Source: Echinicola sp. 20G
Lineage (GTDB): Bacteria > Bacteroidota > Bacteroidia > Cytophagales > Cyclobacteriaceae
DNA: 64,000 nt
Assembly: GCF_015533855.1 (NCBI RefSeq)
Contig: NZ_AP024154.1
Span: forward strand, 933,001 to 997,000
Direction of reading: 5' to 3'
The notes below the pieces were generated by a model. The model saw only the letters and a list, made by a program, of their open reading frames with translations, was not told where the DNA came from and made no database searches. A program made the position numbers and the translations under genes. Shown here in pieces: positions 18,820 to 28,549 of this stretch (the first letter of the stretch is position 1; each line of letters opens with the position of its first letter).

Positions 18820-20517
18820 TTATTTACCTAATCCATTTTCCGATAAGGTATCATGGTTATTGGCCAAGTCCCTCCAGTTTGTTTGGACAGATGGATCAAT
18901 ACCATTGATGTACATTTCAATATTGGTATAGCCATCATGATTGAGGTCGCCATTTGCATCTGACGGATCATTTGGATCCAAACCATGCTTTTTCTCCCAA
19001 GCATCTGGCATGCCATCGCCATCAGTATCTGTGTATGGTTTACCTTTGTATTCAGGATAGCCACCTACTTGGGAAATATCTGTGATAATGCCCATTTTAT
19101 AGGCATCCCTTGGTAATCTCCTGTGTTCAAACTGGTAATAATCTTCTGGGTTGAGTCCCTTGACATATTCTGGCTTACCTGTTTTGACAGTTCGAATCAC
19201 CCTTTCATCTACCGGATCTCTTTTGGGTAAAGTCGCACCGGCATTTTCCAACACATAAGCATAGGCCTTTTCTGCTGGCAAAATGGTCATTTCAGGCATA
19301 GGGAAAGGTGTATTGGATTTGATTCTGGGGAAATAATACTTGGCATCTTCCAAACTCATCTCTCCTTTTTTTCCATTCAACTGTACGCCACCTTCCCAAT
19401 TATTGGCTGATACTTGGTCAAAGCCTTCTACCACATTTCCTGTGATATGCGCCCTTCCCCACACAAGTGTATCCAACCGGGAAAGCACCGCATCAGGTCG
19501 CAAAATTCGGTAAGCAATAGGTTCATCTTTCGGGGTTATGGGCCCTGGCTTGTAATAGTTGCTCACAATATTATACTTGGCCATATAATCCCCACCATCT
19601 GTGGTTCTATGGCTCCAGTTGAACACCACATTGTTCACAAAATTAAAAATCCCATTCCAGCCAATAGAAGGGTTTCTTCCGGCATTATTGGCCCAGAGAT
19701 TCCTCATAAAAGAACAGTTTTCACCTCCTAGAGTACTCCCTAAAGAATGATTATAAGTATCTAAAGCTTCAGAGAAAATACTGTTTTGGATAGTGATGTT
19801 CACTGTCCCTCTTTTTTCTTCTTTATAGTCCCCACCCGGACTGTACATATGTCGGTAAATGGACATGTTTTCATCCAAACCCCAGCTTGCTGAAACATGG
19901 TCGATCATGATATTCCCTACCGGATTGCCACCAATCGCGTCATCTCTCCGACCTACAAAAGTTTCTCCTCTCCTGAAGCGCATATGTCTGATCACTACAT
20001 CATGGGTATCGACCCATACAGACTCTCCAGCCACGCAAACGCCATCTCCGGGAGCTGTCTGCCCTGCAATGGTCACATAAGGAGCCCTGATGATCAAAGG
20101 GGATTTCAAGCGAATAATCCCAGCTACATTGAAGACAATGATTCTGGCTCCTCCAGTTTCGCAGGCTTCCCTGAACGTACCTGGTCCTCTATCATCTAAA
20201 CTGGTCACTGTGATGACCTTTCCTCCACGTCCACCAAAGCTGTACATCCCACCTCCTTCTGCTCCTGGAAATGCGGGGATAGCTGCCTGAGGCAAATCTG
20301 TCGGTCTAAAAGCCCAGGGAACATAAGGTTTGCCAGCTTCCATTTCGGCCAACACTATTGGCCAGGCTTCTTCCCATGCTGCATCGGATAGCTTTTGATT
20401 GGCAGACATGATAGAGTCTGATTTTGCCCTGGCTTCTGCAGGTACTTTTGGATATTGGGCAAAGGCTGTCGATACTGTTGCCAAGCCCAAGGCTATTGTT
20501 AATAATCCTTTGATCAT
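18820..20517 (-). CDS. PL1-family pectate lyase (second of three)
   Basis: This 565-residue enzyme starts at the ATG at 20517, which directly precedes a signal peptide (MIKGLLTIALGLATVSTAFA). In-frame starts at 20568-20571 would add a polar leader and are less likely. It has the same plan as the gene at 16588: a helical N-terminal segment beginning QYPKVPAEA, a PL1 beta-helix with VTIAGQTAPGDG, IDHVSASWGLDE and the probable catalytic Arg in GRNPSIG, and an Asp-rich calcium tail (DTDGDGMPDAWE, DLNHDGYTNIEMY). It is a stand-alone unit: a terminator follows it, and the SusD terminator lies upstream at 20811-20851. It should cleave calcium-bound polygalacturonate outside the cytoplasm. The helical segment spaced before the catalytic domain has no known function. 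Confidence 0.92.
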   Translation of the reverse strand: MIKGLLTIALGLATVSTAFAQYPKVPAEARAKSDSIMSANQKLSDAAWEEAWPIVLAEMEAGKPYVPWAFRPTDLPQAAIPAFPGAEGGGMYSFGGRGGKVITVTSLDDRGPGTFREACETGGARIIVFNVAGIIRLKSPLIIRAPYVTIAGQTAPGDGVCVAGESVWVDTHDVVIRHMRFRRGETFVGRRDDAIGGNPVGNIMIDHVSASWGLDENMSIYRHMYSPGGDYKEEKRGTVNITIQNSIFSEALDTYNHSLGSTLGGENCSFMRNLWANNAGRNPSIGWNGIFNFVNNVVFNWSHRTTDGGDYMAKYNIVSNYYKPGPITPKDEPIAYRILRPDAVLSRLDTLVWGRAHITGNVVEGFDQVSANNWEGGVQLNGKKGEMSLEDAKYYFPRIKSNTPFPMPEMTILPAEKAYAYVLENAGATLPKRDPVDERVIRTVKTGKPEYVKGLNPEDYYQFEHRRLPRDAYKMGIITDISQVGGYPEYKGKPYTDTDGDGMPDAWEKKHGLDPNDPSDANGDLNHDGYTNIEMYINGIDPSVQTNWRDLANNHDTLSENGLGK

Positions 20518-20810
20518 TTTGGTTACGGTAATTTTATAGTTGTAAAACACGGTTTGAGTGTATGACATCAATTTATTATTTAATCATTTGACCATCACTA
20601 TACATCAAACTGGACTGGGATAAGAGAAGGATGATCCGGGATGTTATGTGGTTAAGGAGGAGGCTTATAATCCAACAAAAGAGATATAGGAAACCATTAA
20701 AACTCACCTGGCTTATCCTTTCTTGAATCCCAACATGCTATCATCAGTAATAAAGACCATCTCTTTGTAATTTTCAATCCTCCACCTTTCAGTTTCTTAA
20801 TGCACAAAGC
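20518..20810 (-). other. Upstream region of the second PL1 gene
   Basis: This 293-bp non-coding stretch lies between the SusD terminator and the PL1 start codon. Because a terminator precedes it, the PL1 gene needs its own promoter here. I find no clear -7 box (TAnnTTTG) and no operator-like palindrome. TTACCGTAACC on the minus strand lies 4 bp before the ATG. Confidence 0.35.
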
Positions 20811-20851
20811 AAAAAACCTTCCCTTCAAACCAAATTTCTGGCGAGGGAAGG
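20811..20851 (-). terminator. Intrinsic terminator after the SusC/SusD operon
   Basis: A perfect 8-bp inverted repeat, CCTTCCCT (20817-20824) and AGGGAAGG (20844-20851), lies about 30 bp past the SusD stop codon. On the minus strand the stem is followed by TTTTTT (20811-20816). This is a standard rho-independent terminator closing the sigma/anti-sigma/SusC/SusD unit and isolating it from the PL1 gene downstream. Confidence 0.8.
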
Positions 20852-20881
20852 CTTTCTTTATATCAAACCATTATTATTCTT

Positions 20882-22879
20882 TTATTCTGCCAATGGATCA
20901 AAAGTGCCATCCCCATTCATACTGTTCCAGCCTACTGTTTGCTGTAAATATGGGGAGGTACTAAGCACGTCCTCATTGAGGCCAAAGAAATAATACTCTG
21001 GGTACCAATGGAAGGTCCAATTGTCATTTGTAGGATCCAAATCATCCTTAATCTGCACCTCAAAGTAATTGTCATATAAGTAATCCAGGTACTCCTCTTC
21101 CGTCTCTATACCATCAGGATAAGACTCTGGAGACCTGTCAATAACAATGGCATTTCCATCTTCGTCTGCGATCATTGGATCTGCACTGCCTGCGTAGGAC
21201 TGACCTGCTCCATCTTTGACCACCACGTAAATACCCATTCTTCTCATGCCATGGATAGACTCAAGGCCCAAACGTTGTGCAGTGCCATAAGTGTCATCCA
21301 TTAACAACCATCTTCTCAAATCCCAAAACCTTCTTCCCTCGAATGCGAATTCCACTTTTCTTTCTTCCAATACCTTCGCAAAAGCCTGGTCTCGACCTAA
21401 TCCACTACCCAATCCATAGGTACCATCTAAATTTTCTACTCCCGCTCTTTCACGAATTTCCATGATGGCATTTAATCCTTCTTGAATATTGCCGATACCT
21501 ATGGCTGCTTCAGCGATATCCAACACCACTTCAGCAAATCTGATTTCCATGATGTCAGTACCACTAACGGTAAAGTTATCCTCACTCGAAGCATTCGGAT
21601 TATTCTGCTTTCTCATATAAATGCCACTGGCATTGGCACCTTGTGTCTCTGTTGTTTTGCTAGGCGTTTGATCACCTGAATTGTTGTACCATCTGTAAGA
21701 CCAATGTCTGTAATTTTCATCTTCACGGTATGGCCATAAGCCACCATTGAAAACAAATGTTTTATAAAACCTCGGATCCCTATTTCTATAAAAATGGTTG
21801 AGGTCATATTCATAATTAGGAGACTCTCCGATTGGTCTTCCGTCGGCCATAGGAAAAGAATTCACCAATTGGATGGTAGGTTCCATTCTACCACCACCGC
21901 CAAGATTTCTTGGGCGGCAGGCATTTTCCCAACCATTGTTTTTTCTTGTCTGGTCAGAAGTACTGTTATTGAAACCATAAATCATTACGGCTTCTGGGTT
22001 GCCCACTTCTTCAAACCACATATTTTCCCAAGCTTCTCCATCTTCAAGGTTTCCTTCCATGTAAAGTCCAAACCCATTGGATTCCAGTAAATTTCTAGCT
22101 GCGGTGGCTGCATCATAGGCCCTCTGCCACCTGGACTGATCATCAGCACGGTTAAACAAAGGACTCGCCCAAGCAATCAACACACGGCTTTTGAAAGCTG
22201 CTGCTGCTCCACTGGTGATACGTCCCCAGTCTTCATTTGGCCATCTTCCAGGCAATAAGTCCATCGCCATATCCAAATCTGCCACAATCTGCTCAATACA
22301 GGCACTGGTAGAACTTCTTGGTACCTCAGTTTCTTCGGCATCAGCAATGATCGGATTCTGAGGTTCCAACACCAATGGTACCCCACCGTACAACTTCACC
22401 AAATCAAAATACTGCCAAGCTCTCCAAAAATACATTTGGCCTTTTAGCTCATTTCTTACTTCTTCTGGCAGACCATGCTGATCAATTTCTTCCAAGAAAA
22501 TATTGATCTGCTTCATTCTGGTCCAAGTATTATTTCTAATGCTGGTGCTCATGCGCTCGCCAAAGTACTCCAAGGCATGGTCTTCTGTATAAGAAATTTG
22601 AGCATACTCTTGATTGATAGCACTTCTCCCTGGCATCTCATCAGTATTCTTGGAGAATTCAAAACCCCCATAAAGGTCCCAAATCAAATTTCTACCATTA
22701 TTGCCTGGTGAGAAAAGGTAGTATATATAATCCACATAGGCTTGTGCCATATTTGGATCCTGAAATACCTCTTCATTCACCCCTGTCAAATCAGATTTCT
22801 CTTCCAAGAAATCATCATTACATGCGGACAGCACCAAAAACACCAGTGCCAAACTCCATATATTTTTAATCTTTTTCAT
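20882..22879 (-). CDS. SusD/RagB-family surface glycan-binding lipoprotein
   Basis: This is a 665-residue lipoprotein (lipobox LVLSAC, Cys20, followed by acidic NDD). The N-terminal SusD-like domain has TPR-type helices: DQHGLPEEVRNELKGQMYFW and RAWQYFDLVKLYGGVPLV near 130-165. The C-terminal RagB/SusD domain has EIRFAEVVLDIAEAAIGIGN and the AFEGRRFWDLRRWLL motif near 500. It should sit on the outer leaflet as the lid of the SusC channel, binding pectic oligosaccharides. It starts 31 bp after the SusC stop and is closed by a terminator. At 665 residues it is longer than many SusD proteins (about 500-600) and than the paralogue at 39943 (541), so the two probably bind different ligands. Confidence 0.92.
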   Translation of the reverse strand: MKKIKNIWSLALVFLVLSACNDDFLEEKSDLTGVNEEVFQDPNMAQAYVDYIYYLFSPGNNGRNLIWDLYGGFEFSKNTDEMPGRSAINQEYAQISYTEDHALEYFGERMSTSIRNNTWTRMKQINIFLEEIDQHGLPEEVRNELKGQMYFWRAWQYFDLVKLYGGVPLVLEPQNPIIADAEETEVPRSSTSACIEQIVADLDMAMDLLPGRWPNEDWGRITSGAAAAFKSRVLIAWASPLFNRADDQSRWQRAYDAATAARNLLESNGFGLYMEGNLEDGEAWENMWFEEVGNPEAVMIYGFNNSTSDQTRKNNGWENACRPRNLGGGGRMEPTIQLVNSFPMADGRPIGESPNYEYDLNHFYRNRDPRFYKTFVFNGGLWPYREDENYRHWSYRWYNNSGDQTPSKTTETQGANASGIYMRKQNNPNASSEDNFTVSGTDIMEIRFAEVVLDIAEAAIGIGNIQEGLNAIMEIRERAGVENLDGTYGLGSGLGRDQAFAKVLEERKVEFAFEGRRFWDLRRWLLMDDTYGTAQRLGLESIHGMRRMGIYVVVKDGAGQSYAGSADPMIADEDGNAIVIDRSPESYPDGIETEEEYLDYLYDNYFEVQIKDDLDPTNDNWTFHWYPEYYFFGLNEDVLSTSPYLQQTVGWNSMNGDGTFDPLAE

Positions 22880-22910
22880 ATCTGTCGAATATTTCGGGTT
22901 TCAAATAAGC

Positions 22911-25900
22911 TTATAAAGAAAGGTTCAGGCCCAAAGAATAGGTTCTCAACACAGGGTAACTGTCCCAAGATCCTCCCACGGAGCTTTTGTACCCATAAGG
23001 ATTGTAGAAACTCACTGGGTTTAGCACGGTAAGAAACGCCCTTGCATTACTGATCTTAAGCTTATCAGCGATGTGTTTCGGTATGCTATAGCTTACGTTT
23101 ATGTTTCTGATAAACATTCTGAAACTATTGATTCTCCAAAATTCTGATCTAGGCGTCAAGCTGATATCGCCCCAGTATGGATTTGGAAACTCACCATTAG
23201 GGTTCAAGTCTGGATCATAGATGTCTCCCCAGTAAGCTGGTACACTTTGATAGGTTCTGCTAATATTTTGATGCAAAGCTTTTCTAGCGTCATACTCATA
23301 CCATCCGCCCCACTGCGTGGAAATCACCGCATTTAAATTGAAGCCTTTATAGCCTAGTTTTAAAGTGGTACCAATACCTTGACTTGCATTTGGTTTCTCC
23401 AATTGAACTTGATCATTCTCATCAATGATGCCATCAGGTCCTGCAAAAGTACCATCTGCCTGTAATGGCCCCCTGATATCTCTGTAATAAAGCATTCCAG
23501 GCTTCAAGTCATCTGCTACTGTACCAAAGACCTGTTGGATATCATATTGCTCTACATAAGCATCAATGTCCGATTGTGTTTTGAACATCCCTAGGTAATC
23601 ATAACCCCAAGTTCCTAAATCTGTCGGCTGACCTGCACTTGGTCTCCATGGGTACATCTCATCCACATCATTGAAATTACCCACAATAACTTTGTTATTG
23701 GCCCTGCCATATCGCATATCAATACCATACCTGAAAGCTCCTTTGCTGTCACTCCAGCCTAAGCCAAGTTCAAAACCATAATAATTGATTTCTCCAAAGT
23801 TCTCGGCAGCCACCGTGCCACCTACCGTCACAGGTACATTTCCTGTTCTTTCCATCAACTTATTGGTTTCCTTATTGTAGTAAGCTTCAACCACCGCCGA
23901 TAGTCGCTCATCCAAAAATCTTGCGTCAACACCGAAGTTATTTTTAAATTCATCACTCCAGGTGGCATCTCTGTTAGGAGAAGCTTCCATCTTCATACCT
24001 GTAGATGAATCAGAGTTGCCTCCAAAAACTCCTCCTTTTCCATTTTGGAAAGTATAACGCTGTCTCCACTGCCATGCCCTCATCTCATCTCTACCCAACA
24101 TACCGGCAGAGTACCTTACTTTTAAGAAGTCAATCCATGAAGAATTGAAGAAGTTTTCCTTTGAAATGATCCATCCAGCAGAAAGAGAGTAAAACTTACC
24201 CCAGTAATTTTCTGGCGCAAACTTGGTGGAGGCATCTGATCGGAATAAAAATTCCGCTAAATACTTATCTGCATAGCTGTAATTCAGCCTGCCTACATAA
24301 CCCATTGAACCTGATTCTGAACCTGTAGTTCTTCCATCAATATTTCCAAAGGCAGTACTAAATTGTCCATTGGTAAAACTGGTAGGTTCTTCTTTCCAAA
24401 CATCTTCCTGAGAAGACTCCGCTTCAGCCCTCTCTATACTGAAAAGGCCACTTACACTATGCAAGCCAAAGTCATTGGCATAGTTCAGGGTAAAGTTGGT
24501 CTGTGTGGAGAGGAAGTTTTGATTGGAATAGTAAAGTCTATCTCCATTTTTATATTCTCGGCTGGAGCTTACTTCTGCCCCATCATAGATGTGGCCATTC
24601 TCACCCAATCGATCAAATTCATAAAGCATATACCTTGTTCCTACTTGAGTACCTCTTCCACTCCCCATATTTCTACCATAGGAGACCCTTGCTTTTAAGC
24701 CTTCCAAGAATGGCATTTCATATTCGGCGTATAAATTGACACTCATATTCTGGTCCCGATTGGTAGCCAGGTTATTCAATTCCTGAATTTCATAATAATG
24801 ATATTGGGCCAAGGAACTTGTACCTGGAATTCTTACTGCATTACCATTTACATAAGGAGGAATATAGCGAGGAGCCAATAAGAGGTTTCTGTAATCGTTC
24901 TCATCATTTTCCCCTCCTATTTTATTAAAAGTCTTGGTTCGGTCGGAATAATAACCAGCTACTTGTAACCCTGCTTTTAAATTTTCCATTACTTCAATGT
25001 CAGCTCCAGCCCTGAAGTTCCATCGATCATAGTCCAAGGTACTTAGGTTACCATCTTGGGTAAAATAAGAAGCACTGGCAAAATAGCTGGCTTTGGCCGT
25101 GCCGCCGCTAACATTCAAGTTGTGTCTCTGTGTAGAAGCTGAAGACCAAGCATCCTCCAACCAATCATAATCGATTGTTCTGAAATAGTCCAGTTCATCC
25201 TGGGAGAAAAATCGATCACTGTCGTCAGCATTGGCATCAGCGCCGTAAGGACCATTCATGATGTTATAGTACATACCAAAATCATATGCACTGAGCATCT
25301 TGGTTCTATAAGCTTCATCATTCACCCCATATGAGCCACTATAGCTGAACCTAGGCTTGCCATCTCCACCTCTTTTGGTAGTGACAATAATGGCTCCATT
25401 CGCTCCCCTGGAACCATAAATGGCAGCAGAAGCATCTTTCAAGAAGGAAATACTTTCGATTTCCGCTGGATCCAAGTTGTTAAACCTTGTGGCGTCATTG
25501 CTTCCATCTGCTGCAATTTGGATGATTCCGTCAATGACATAAAGTGGAGCTGTACTGTTTCCATCCTTAGCCAAAGATTCTGGATTTCTCAATCGGATAG
25601 AAGCCTGAGAACCTGGACGCGTATTTCCACCACTTACTCCAACACCTAGCACCCTTCCGGCTAATGCAGAACTGATATCTCCAGTAGGAAGGTCTTCTAT
25701 TTCTGACGCATCAATGGTCTCCACCGCGCCAGTCAAATGAGACTTTTTCAACTCTCCATAACCTACCACAACGACCTCTTCTAGGGAGTTATCATCCAAC
25801 ACCAAAGTCACATCAATGGTACTTTGATTATCTACTACCACTTGCTTCTTTTCAAATCCTATAAAGGAAAACTGTAGTGTTGCTCCTTCATCTGCATCAA

Positions 25901-26420
25901 TGGAATAGTTTCCGTCTGCATCTGTTACCGTACCTTTATTGGTACCTAAAATGGTAACTGCTGCCCCTGGAAGTGGCTCACCGTCTTCATCGATTACCTT
26001 TCCAGTAATCGTTACCCTGGCTACTGCCTTGATCACTTGTGGCGTATTTTGTTGAGCAGATTTGACGCTGATTCGGTCATTTACCTGCTGAAAAGAAAGC
26101 CCATGGGAAGCAGCCACCTGATATAGTATTTTCTCTAGTGACTCATTTTTTGCTTGAAGACTTACAGGTGGTTTTTGGTTTACCACGCTTTTGTCATAGA
26201 CAAATGAAAAATCTGTTTTTTGTTTCAATACTGAAAAAAGTTCTTCCAAGGAGGCATCCTGTAAACTCAGGGACACCATTACTTCCTTCAGGTCCTTAGG
26301 ACTTTGGCTTTCTAAGCCATTGGCATGCAGTGTACCCAGAAAGAATACCTGCAATACAAGCCCGATCAAGCAAAACCTGCCGACTTTGTAAAGGCTGTAT
26401 AAATGTTTTTTCATAATCAT
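22911..26420 (-). CDS. SusC/RagA-family TonB-dependent oligosaccharide transporter with STN signalling domain
   Basis: The 1169-residue outer-membrane protein has these domains in order: signal peptide to about residue 34; STN domain (about 48-118, SLEELFSVLKQKTDFSFVYD); CarboxypepD_reg-like beta-sandwich (about 135-212, GKVIDEDGEPLPGAAVTILG); plug (about 222-350, with EEVVVVGYGELKKSHLTGAV and GANGAIIVTTKRGG); and a 22-strand barrel ending in LGLNLSL. The STN domain marks a transporter that also signals through a periplasmic anti-sigma factor, matching the FecR-like gene directly upstream (121-bp gap). SusD follows after 31 bp. Import of pectin fragments is inferred from the neighbouring lyases. 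Met3 (26414) is an equally possible start. Confidence 0.94.
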   Translation of the reverse strand: MIMKKHLYSLYKVGRFCLIGLVLQVFFLGTLHANGLESQSPKDLKEVMVSLSLQDASLEELFSVLKQKTDFSFVYDKSVVNQKPPVSLQAKNESLEKILYQVAASHGLSFQQVNDRISVKSAQQNTPQVIKAVARVTITGKVIDEDGEPLPGAAVTILGTNKGTVTDADGNYSIDADEGATLQFSFIGFEKKQVVVDNQSTIDVTLVLDDNSLEEVVVVGYGELKKSHLTGAVETIDASEIEDLPTGDISSALAGRVLGVGVSGGNTRPGSQASIRLRNPESLAKDGNSTAPLYVIDGIIQIAADGSNDATRFNNLDPAEIESISFLKDASAAIYGSRGANGAIIVTTKRGGDGKPRFSYSGSYGVNDEAYRTKMLSAYDFGMYYNIMNGPYGADANADDSDRFFSQDELDYFRTIDYDWLEDAWSSASTQRHNLNVSGGTAKASYFASASYFTQDGNLSTLDYDRWNFRAGADIEVMENLKAGLQVAGYYSDRTKTFNKIGGENDENDYRNLLLAPRYIPPYVNGNAVRIPGTSSLAQYHYYEIQELNNLATNRDQNMSVNLYAEYEMPFLEGLKARVSYGRNMGSGRGTQVGTRYMLYEFDRLGENGHIYDGAEVSSSREYKNGDRLYYSNQNFLSTQTNFTLNYANDFGLHSVSGLFSIERAEAESSQEDVWKEEPTSFTNGQFSTAFGNIDGRTTGSESGSMGYVGRLNYSYADKYLAEFLFRSDASTKFAPENYWGKFYSLSAGWIISKENFFNSSWIDFLKVRYSAGMLGRDEMRAWQWRQRYTFQNGKGGVFGGNSDSSTGMKMEASPNRDATWSDEFKNNFGVDARFLDERLSAVVEAYYNKETNKLMERTGNVPVTVGGTVAAENFGEINYYGFELGLGWSDSKGAFRYGIDMRYGRANNKVIVGNFNDVDEMYPWRPSAGQPTDLGTWGYDYLGMFKTQSDIDAYVEQYDIQQVFGTVADDLKPGMLYYRDIRGPLQADGTFAGPDGIIDENDQVQLEKPNASQGIGTTLKLGYKGFNLNAVISTQWGGWYEYDARKALHQNISRTYQSVPAYWGDIYDPDLNPNGEFPNPYWGDISLTPRSEFWRINSFRMFIRNINVSYSIPKHIADKLKISNARAFLTVLNPVSFYNPYGYKSSVGGSWDSYPVLRTYSLGLNLSL

Positions 26421-26541
26421 TGGTCTTTTGGTTAATTGTTAATTCACTTTTCAGCTTTTGGTCTCTGAAAACCAATGCTGAAACAGTTGTTCATTGGATA
26501 CTAATTGTTGTTTTGGGTTAGGTTATCATACTGACTAAATG

Positions 26542-27603
26542 CTAGTTAAACTCGATAAAAACTTGTTTCTCTTGGATCTCAAAATCAAAATGAAATGAAT
26601 AGGCAATGCTTCTAAGCACATTTTCCAGGTTGTCCTTATGGAACTCTCCTGAAACCTTATTTGAAGAAGACGAGGCTCCTTCTACTGCGATCTCCACTCC
26701 GTACCATCTTTCCAAAGAGGTAACTACCTCCTGAAAAGGAATATCATCAAAGGTCAAAATTCCTTCTGTCCACAAGAGCGCTTTCTCCATATCAAATTTT
26801 CCTTTGACAAAAGCTTCTTGGGTAACATAGGCTTGCTCTCCTTGCGTCAAAAAAAACCTGTCCTTTTCTGCCTCATTTTGTCTCTGTAGTTCTACTTTCA
26901 CTTTCCCTTCTACCAATTTGACGCGGACTCCTTCTTCTGGAAAAGCTGTTACATTAAAGGCTGTTCCCACTGCTTCGGTCACCAAGTCTCCACTGTAAAC
27001 CCTAAAGGGCAAAACAGTATCCTTGGCCACTTCAAAAAATGATTCTCCAGAAAGAAAAATGTCACGGTGGGTCTCACCAAAACCAGTTTGGTATTGTAAC
27101 TCACTGGCTGAATTCATAATGACGATAGAGCCATCTGGTAAGCGCACTTTTTTCTTCTCACCTGGCAAAGCTTGTTTGCTGGTCCAAGCTATTTCAGCTT
27201 CTTGCAAATTTTCTTTTCCTAAGAAAATTCCACTGTTTCCGATAATCACCGCCCCTACTACCATTACCAAAAGGATCATAGAAACTTTCAGCCAAATAAA
27301 ACGAGGTCTGTTGATAAAGTATTCCTCAGAGATTCTTGTGGTAGACTCATTATTTTCAGGGGTATCTATTTGGGAATTGATGACAGCCAATAAATCCATT
27401 TGACCTGACTCGCTCCAATCTTCTTCCTCTTCCTCCAAGGCCAATAAAATTTCCTTGGCTTCATATAACATGTCTGCTTTATCAGCATGGTCCTTAAGCC
27501 AAGTTTCCCAGAACAAGCTCCTCATCGCTCCTTTGCTGAACACCCAGCTGCGAAAAGAACTGTCTTCCAAAAAATCCTCTATATGTTCAAATTGTTTTTT
27601 CAA
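26542..27603 (-). CDS. FecR-family anti-sigma factor
   Basis: The 353-residue inner-membrane protein has a cytoplasmic N-terminal part (1-100) that should hold the sigma factor, one membrane span (103-122), a periplasmic FecR domain (about 135-235; KKKVRLPDGSIVIMNSAS and FLSGESFFEVAKD) and a C-terminal DUF4974 domain (about 280-350) that should contact the SusC STN domain. An in-frame stop lies 15 codons upstream side of any ATG, and no ATG occurs before the conserved N-terminus, so TTG at 27603, preceded by a GGAAGAAG stretch, appears to be the start. It sits between sigma factor and SusC. Ligand binding by SusC/SusD should release the sigma factor. Confidence 0.9.
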   Translation of the reverse strand: MKKQFEHIEDFLEDSSFRSWVFSKGAMRSLFWETWLKDHADKADMLYEAKEILLALEEEEEDWSESGQMDLLAVINSQIDTPENNESTTRISEEYFINRPRFIWLKVSMILLVMVVGAVIIGNSGIFLGKENLQEAEIAWTSKQALPGEKKKVRLPDGSIVIMNSASELQYQTGFGETHRDIFLSGESFFEVAKDTVLPFRVYSGDLVTEAVGTAFNVTAFPEEGVRVKLVEGKVKVELQRQNEAEKDRFFLTQGEQAYVTQEAFVKGKFDMEKALLWTEGILTFDDIPFQEVVTSLERWYGVEIAVEGASSSSNKVSGEFHKDNLENVLRSIAYSFHFDFEIQEKQVFIEFN

Positions 27604-27758
27604 GTCTTCTTCCTTTATCTAACTATAAGGGGAGCGGACTTCTAAAATCTCATCAAGGTTTTGTGAAAAAAATTTGAATTTTATAGAATTTTTAAAATTT
27701 TCAATCAAATAGTAACTAAATCACAATGAAATTATTTGACCAATAAAAAAATAACAAA

Positions 27759-28331
27759 CTATTTTGTCTGATATTGAACCTTATCCACCATAGTCCCTTT
27801 CAATAATTTGATGGACTTGAAGATCAAGTTATAAACTGACTCCACACTGATCCCCATCATCTTGGCGATTTCTTGGTTTCGTAAGTCAGCAAAATAGCGC
27901 AAATAAATGGCTTCTCTTTGACGTTCTGACAAGCTGTGTATGGCATTGTGAAGCCTTTGATTGGACTCTCTTTCACCTTGCTGCTTGATTAATCCTTCCA
28001 GATAAGATGCTTCCAATAGGGCTTCTGGTGAAAAGGCATCCATGGATTCTTGCTTACGCAAATTGGTAAGCCTTCGTATAATTTCTCTTCTAAAAGCGGT
28101 AAACAGGTAAAATTTTATGGATTCCTGAATTTGGGTGACCTTTCTTTTATTCCAAAGATCCAGATACACATCTTGGATCACATCTTCAATCACCTCTTTG
28201 GCCTCTGTAAATTTGCGACCATACCTGAACAAATCCTTCGCATACAATTTGAAAGAATAGCCGAAAGCCTTCCGATCATCCGCAGCAATCAGTATCCATA
28301 ATTGACCGTCATTTAATCCTTCATAATTCAT
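27759..28331 (-). CDS. ECF RNA polymerase sigma factor (FecI-like)
   Basis: The 190-residue protein has region 2 (about 25-95, including DVIQDVYLDLWNKR) and region 4 (about 125-180, with LSERQREAIYLRYFADLRNQEIAKMMG, here written past the core helix-turn-helix). Spacing and length are standard for Bacteroidota sigma-70-like ECF factors of SusCD loci. It starts with ATG at 28331. The gap before FecR is 155 bp, which is long for an obligate operon, and AT-rich, so FecR could have extra regulation. It should direct transcription of the adjacent SusC/SusD genes once released by the anti-sigma factor. A possible -7 box (TAACTTTG on the minus strand) lies at 28446-28453, giving a leader of about 110 nt. 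Confidence 0.9.
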   Translation of the reverse strand: MNYEGLNDGQLWILIAADDRKAFGYSFKLYAKDLFRYGRKFTEAKEVIEDVIQDVYLDLWNKRKVTQIQESIKFYLFTAFRREIIRRLTNLRKQESMDAFSPEALLEASYLEGLIKQQGERESNQRLHNAIHSLSERQREAIYLRYFADLRNQEIAKMMGISVESVYNLIFKSIKLLKGTMVDKVQYQTK

Positions 28332-28549
28332 TGCTTTTGGGTTTTGTTTCAGATCTTCATTCCTCTACGCCACAATCTGATTACAGATCATCCAGCTTAG
28401 CTACCATTCCAAAAACTTATAGCCATTGGGTTTTAGTAGCATAAACAAAGTTACTTTTACCTCAAAAAAAACCTCCCTGTACTTACCTGCTGTCCTGATA
28501 TTCTACCAGTTAAAATCACTTGTGGCCGTAAAAACCCTTCAACTAAATC

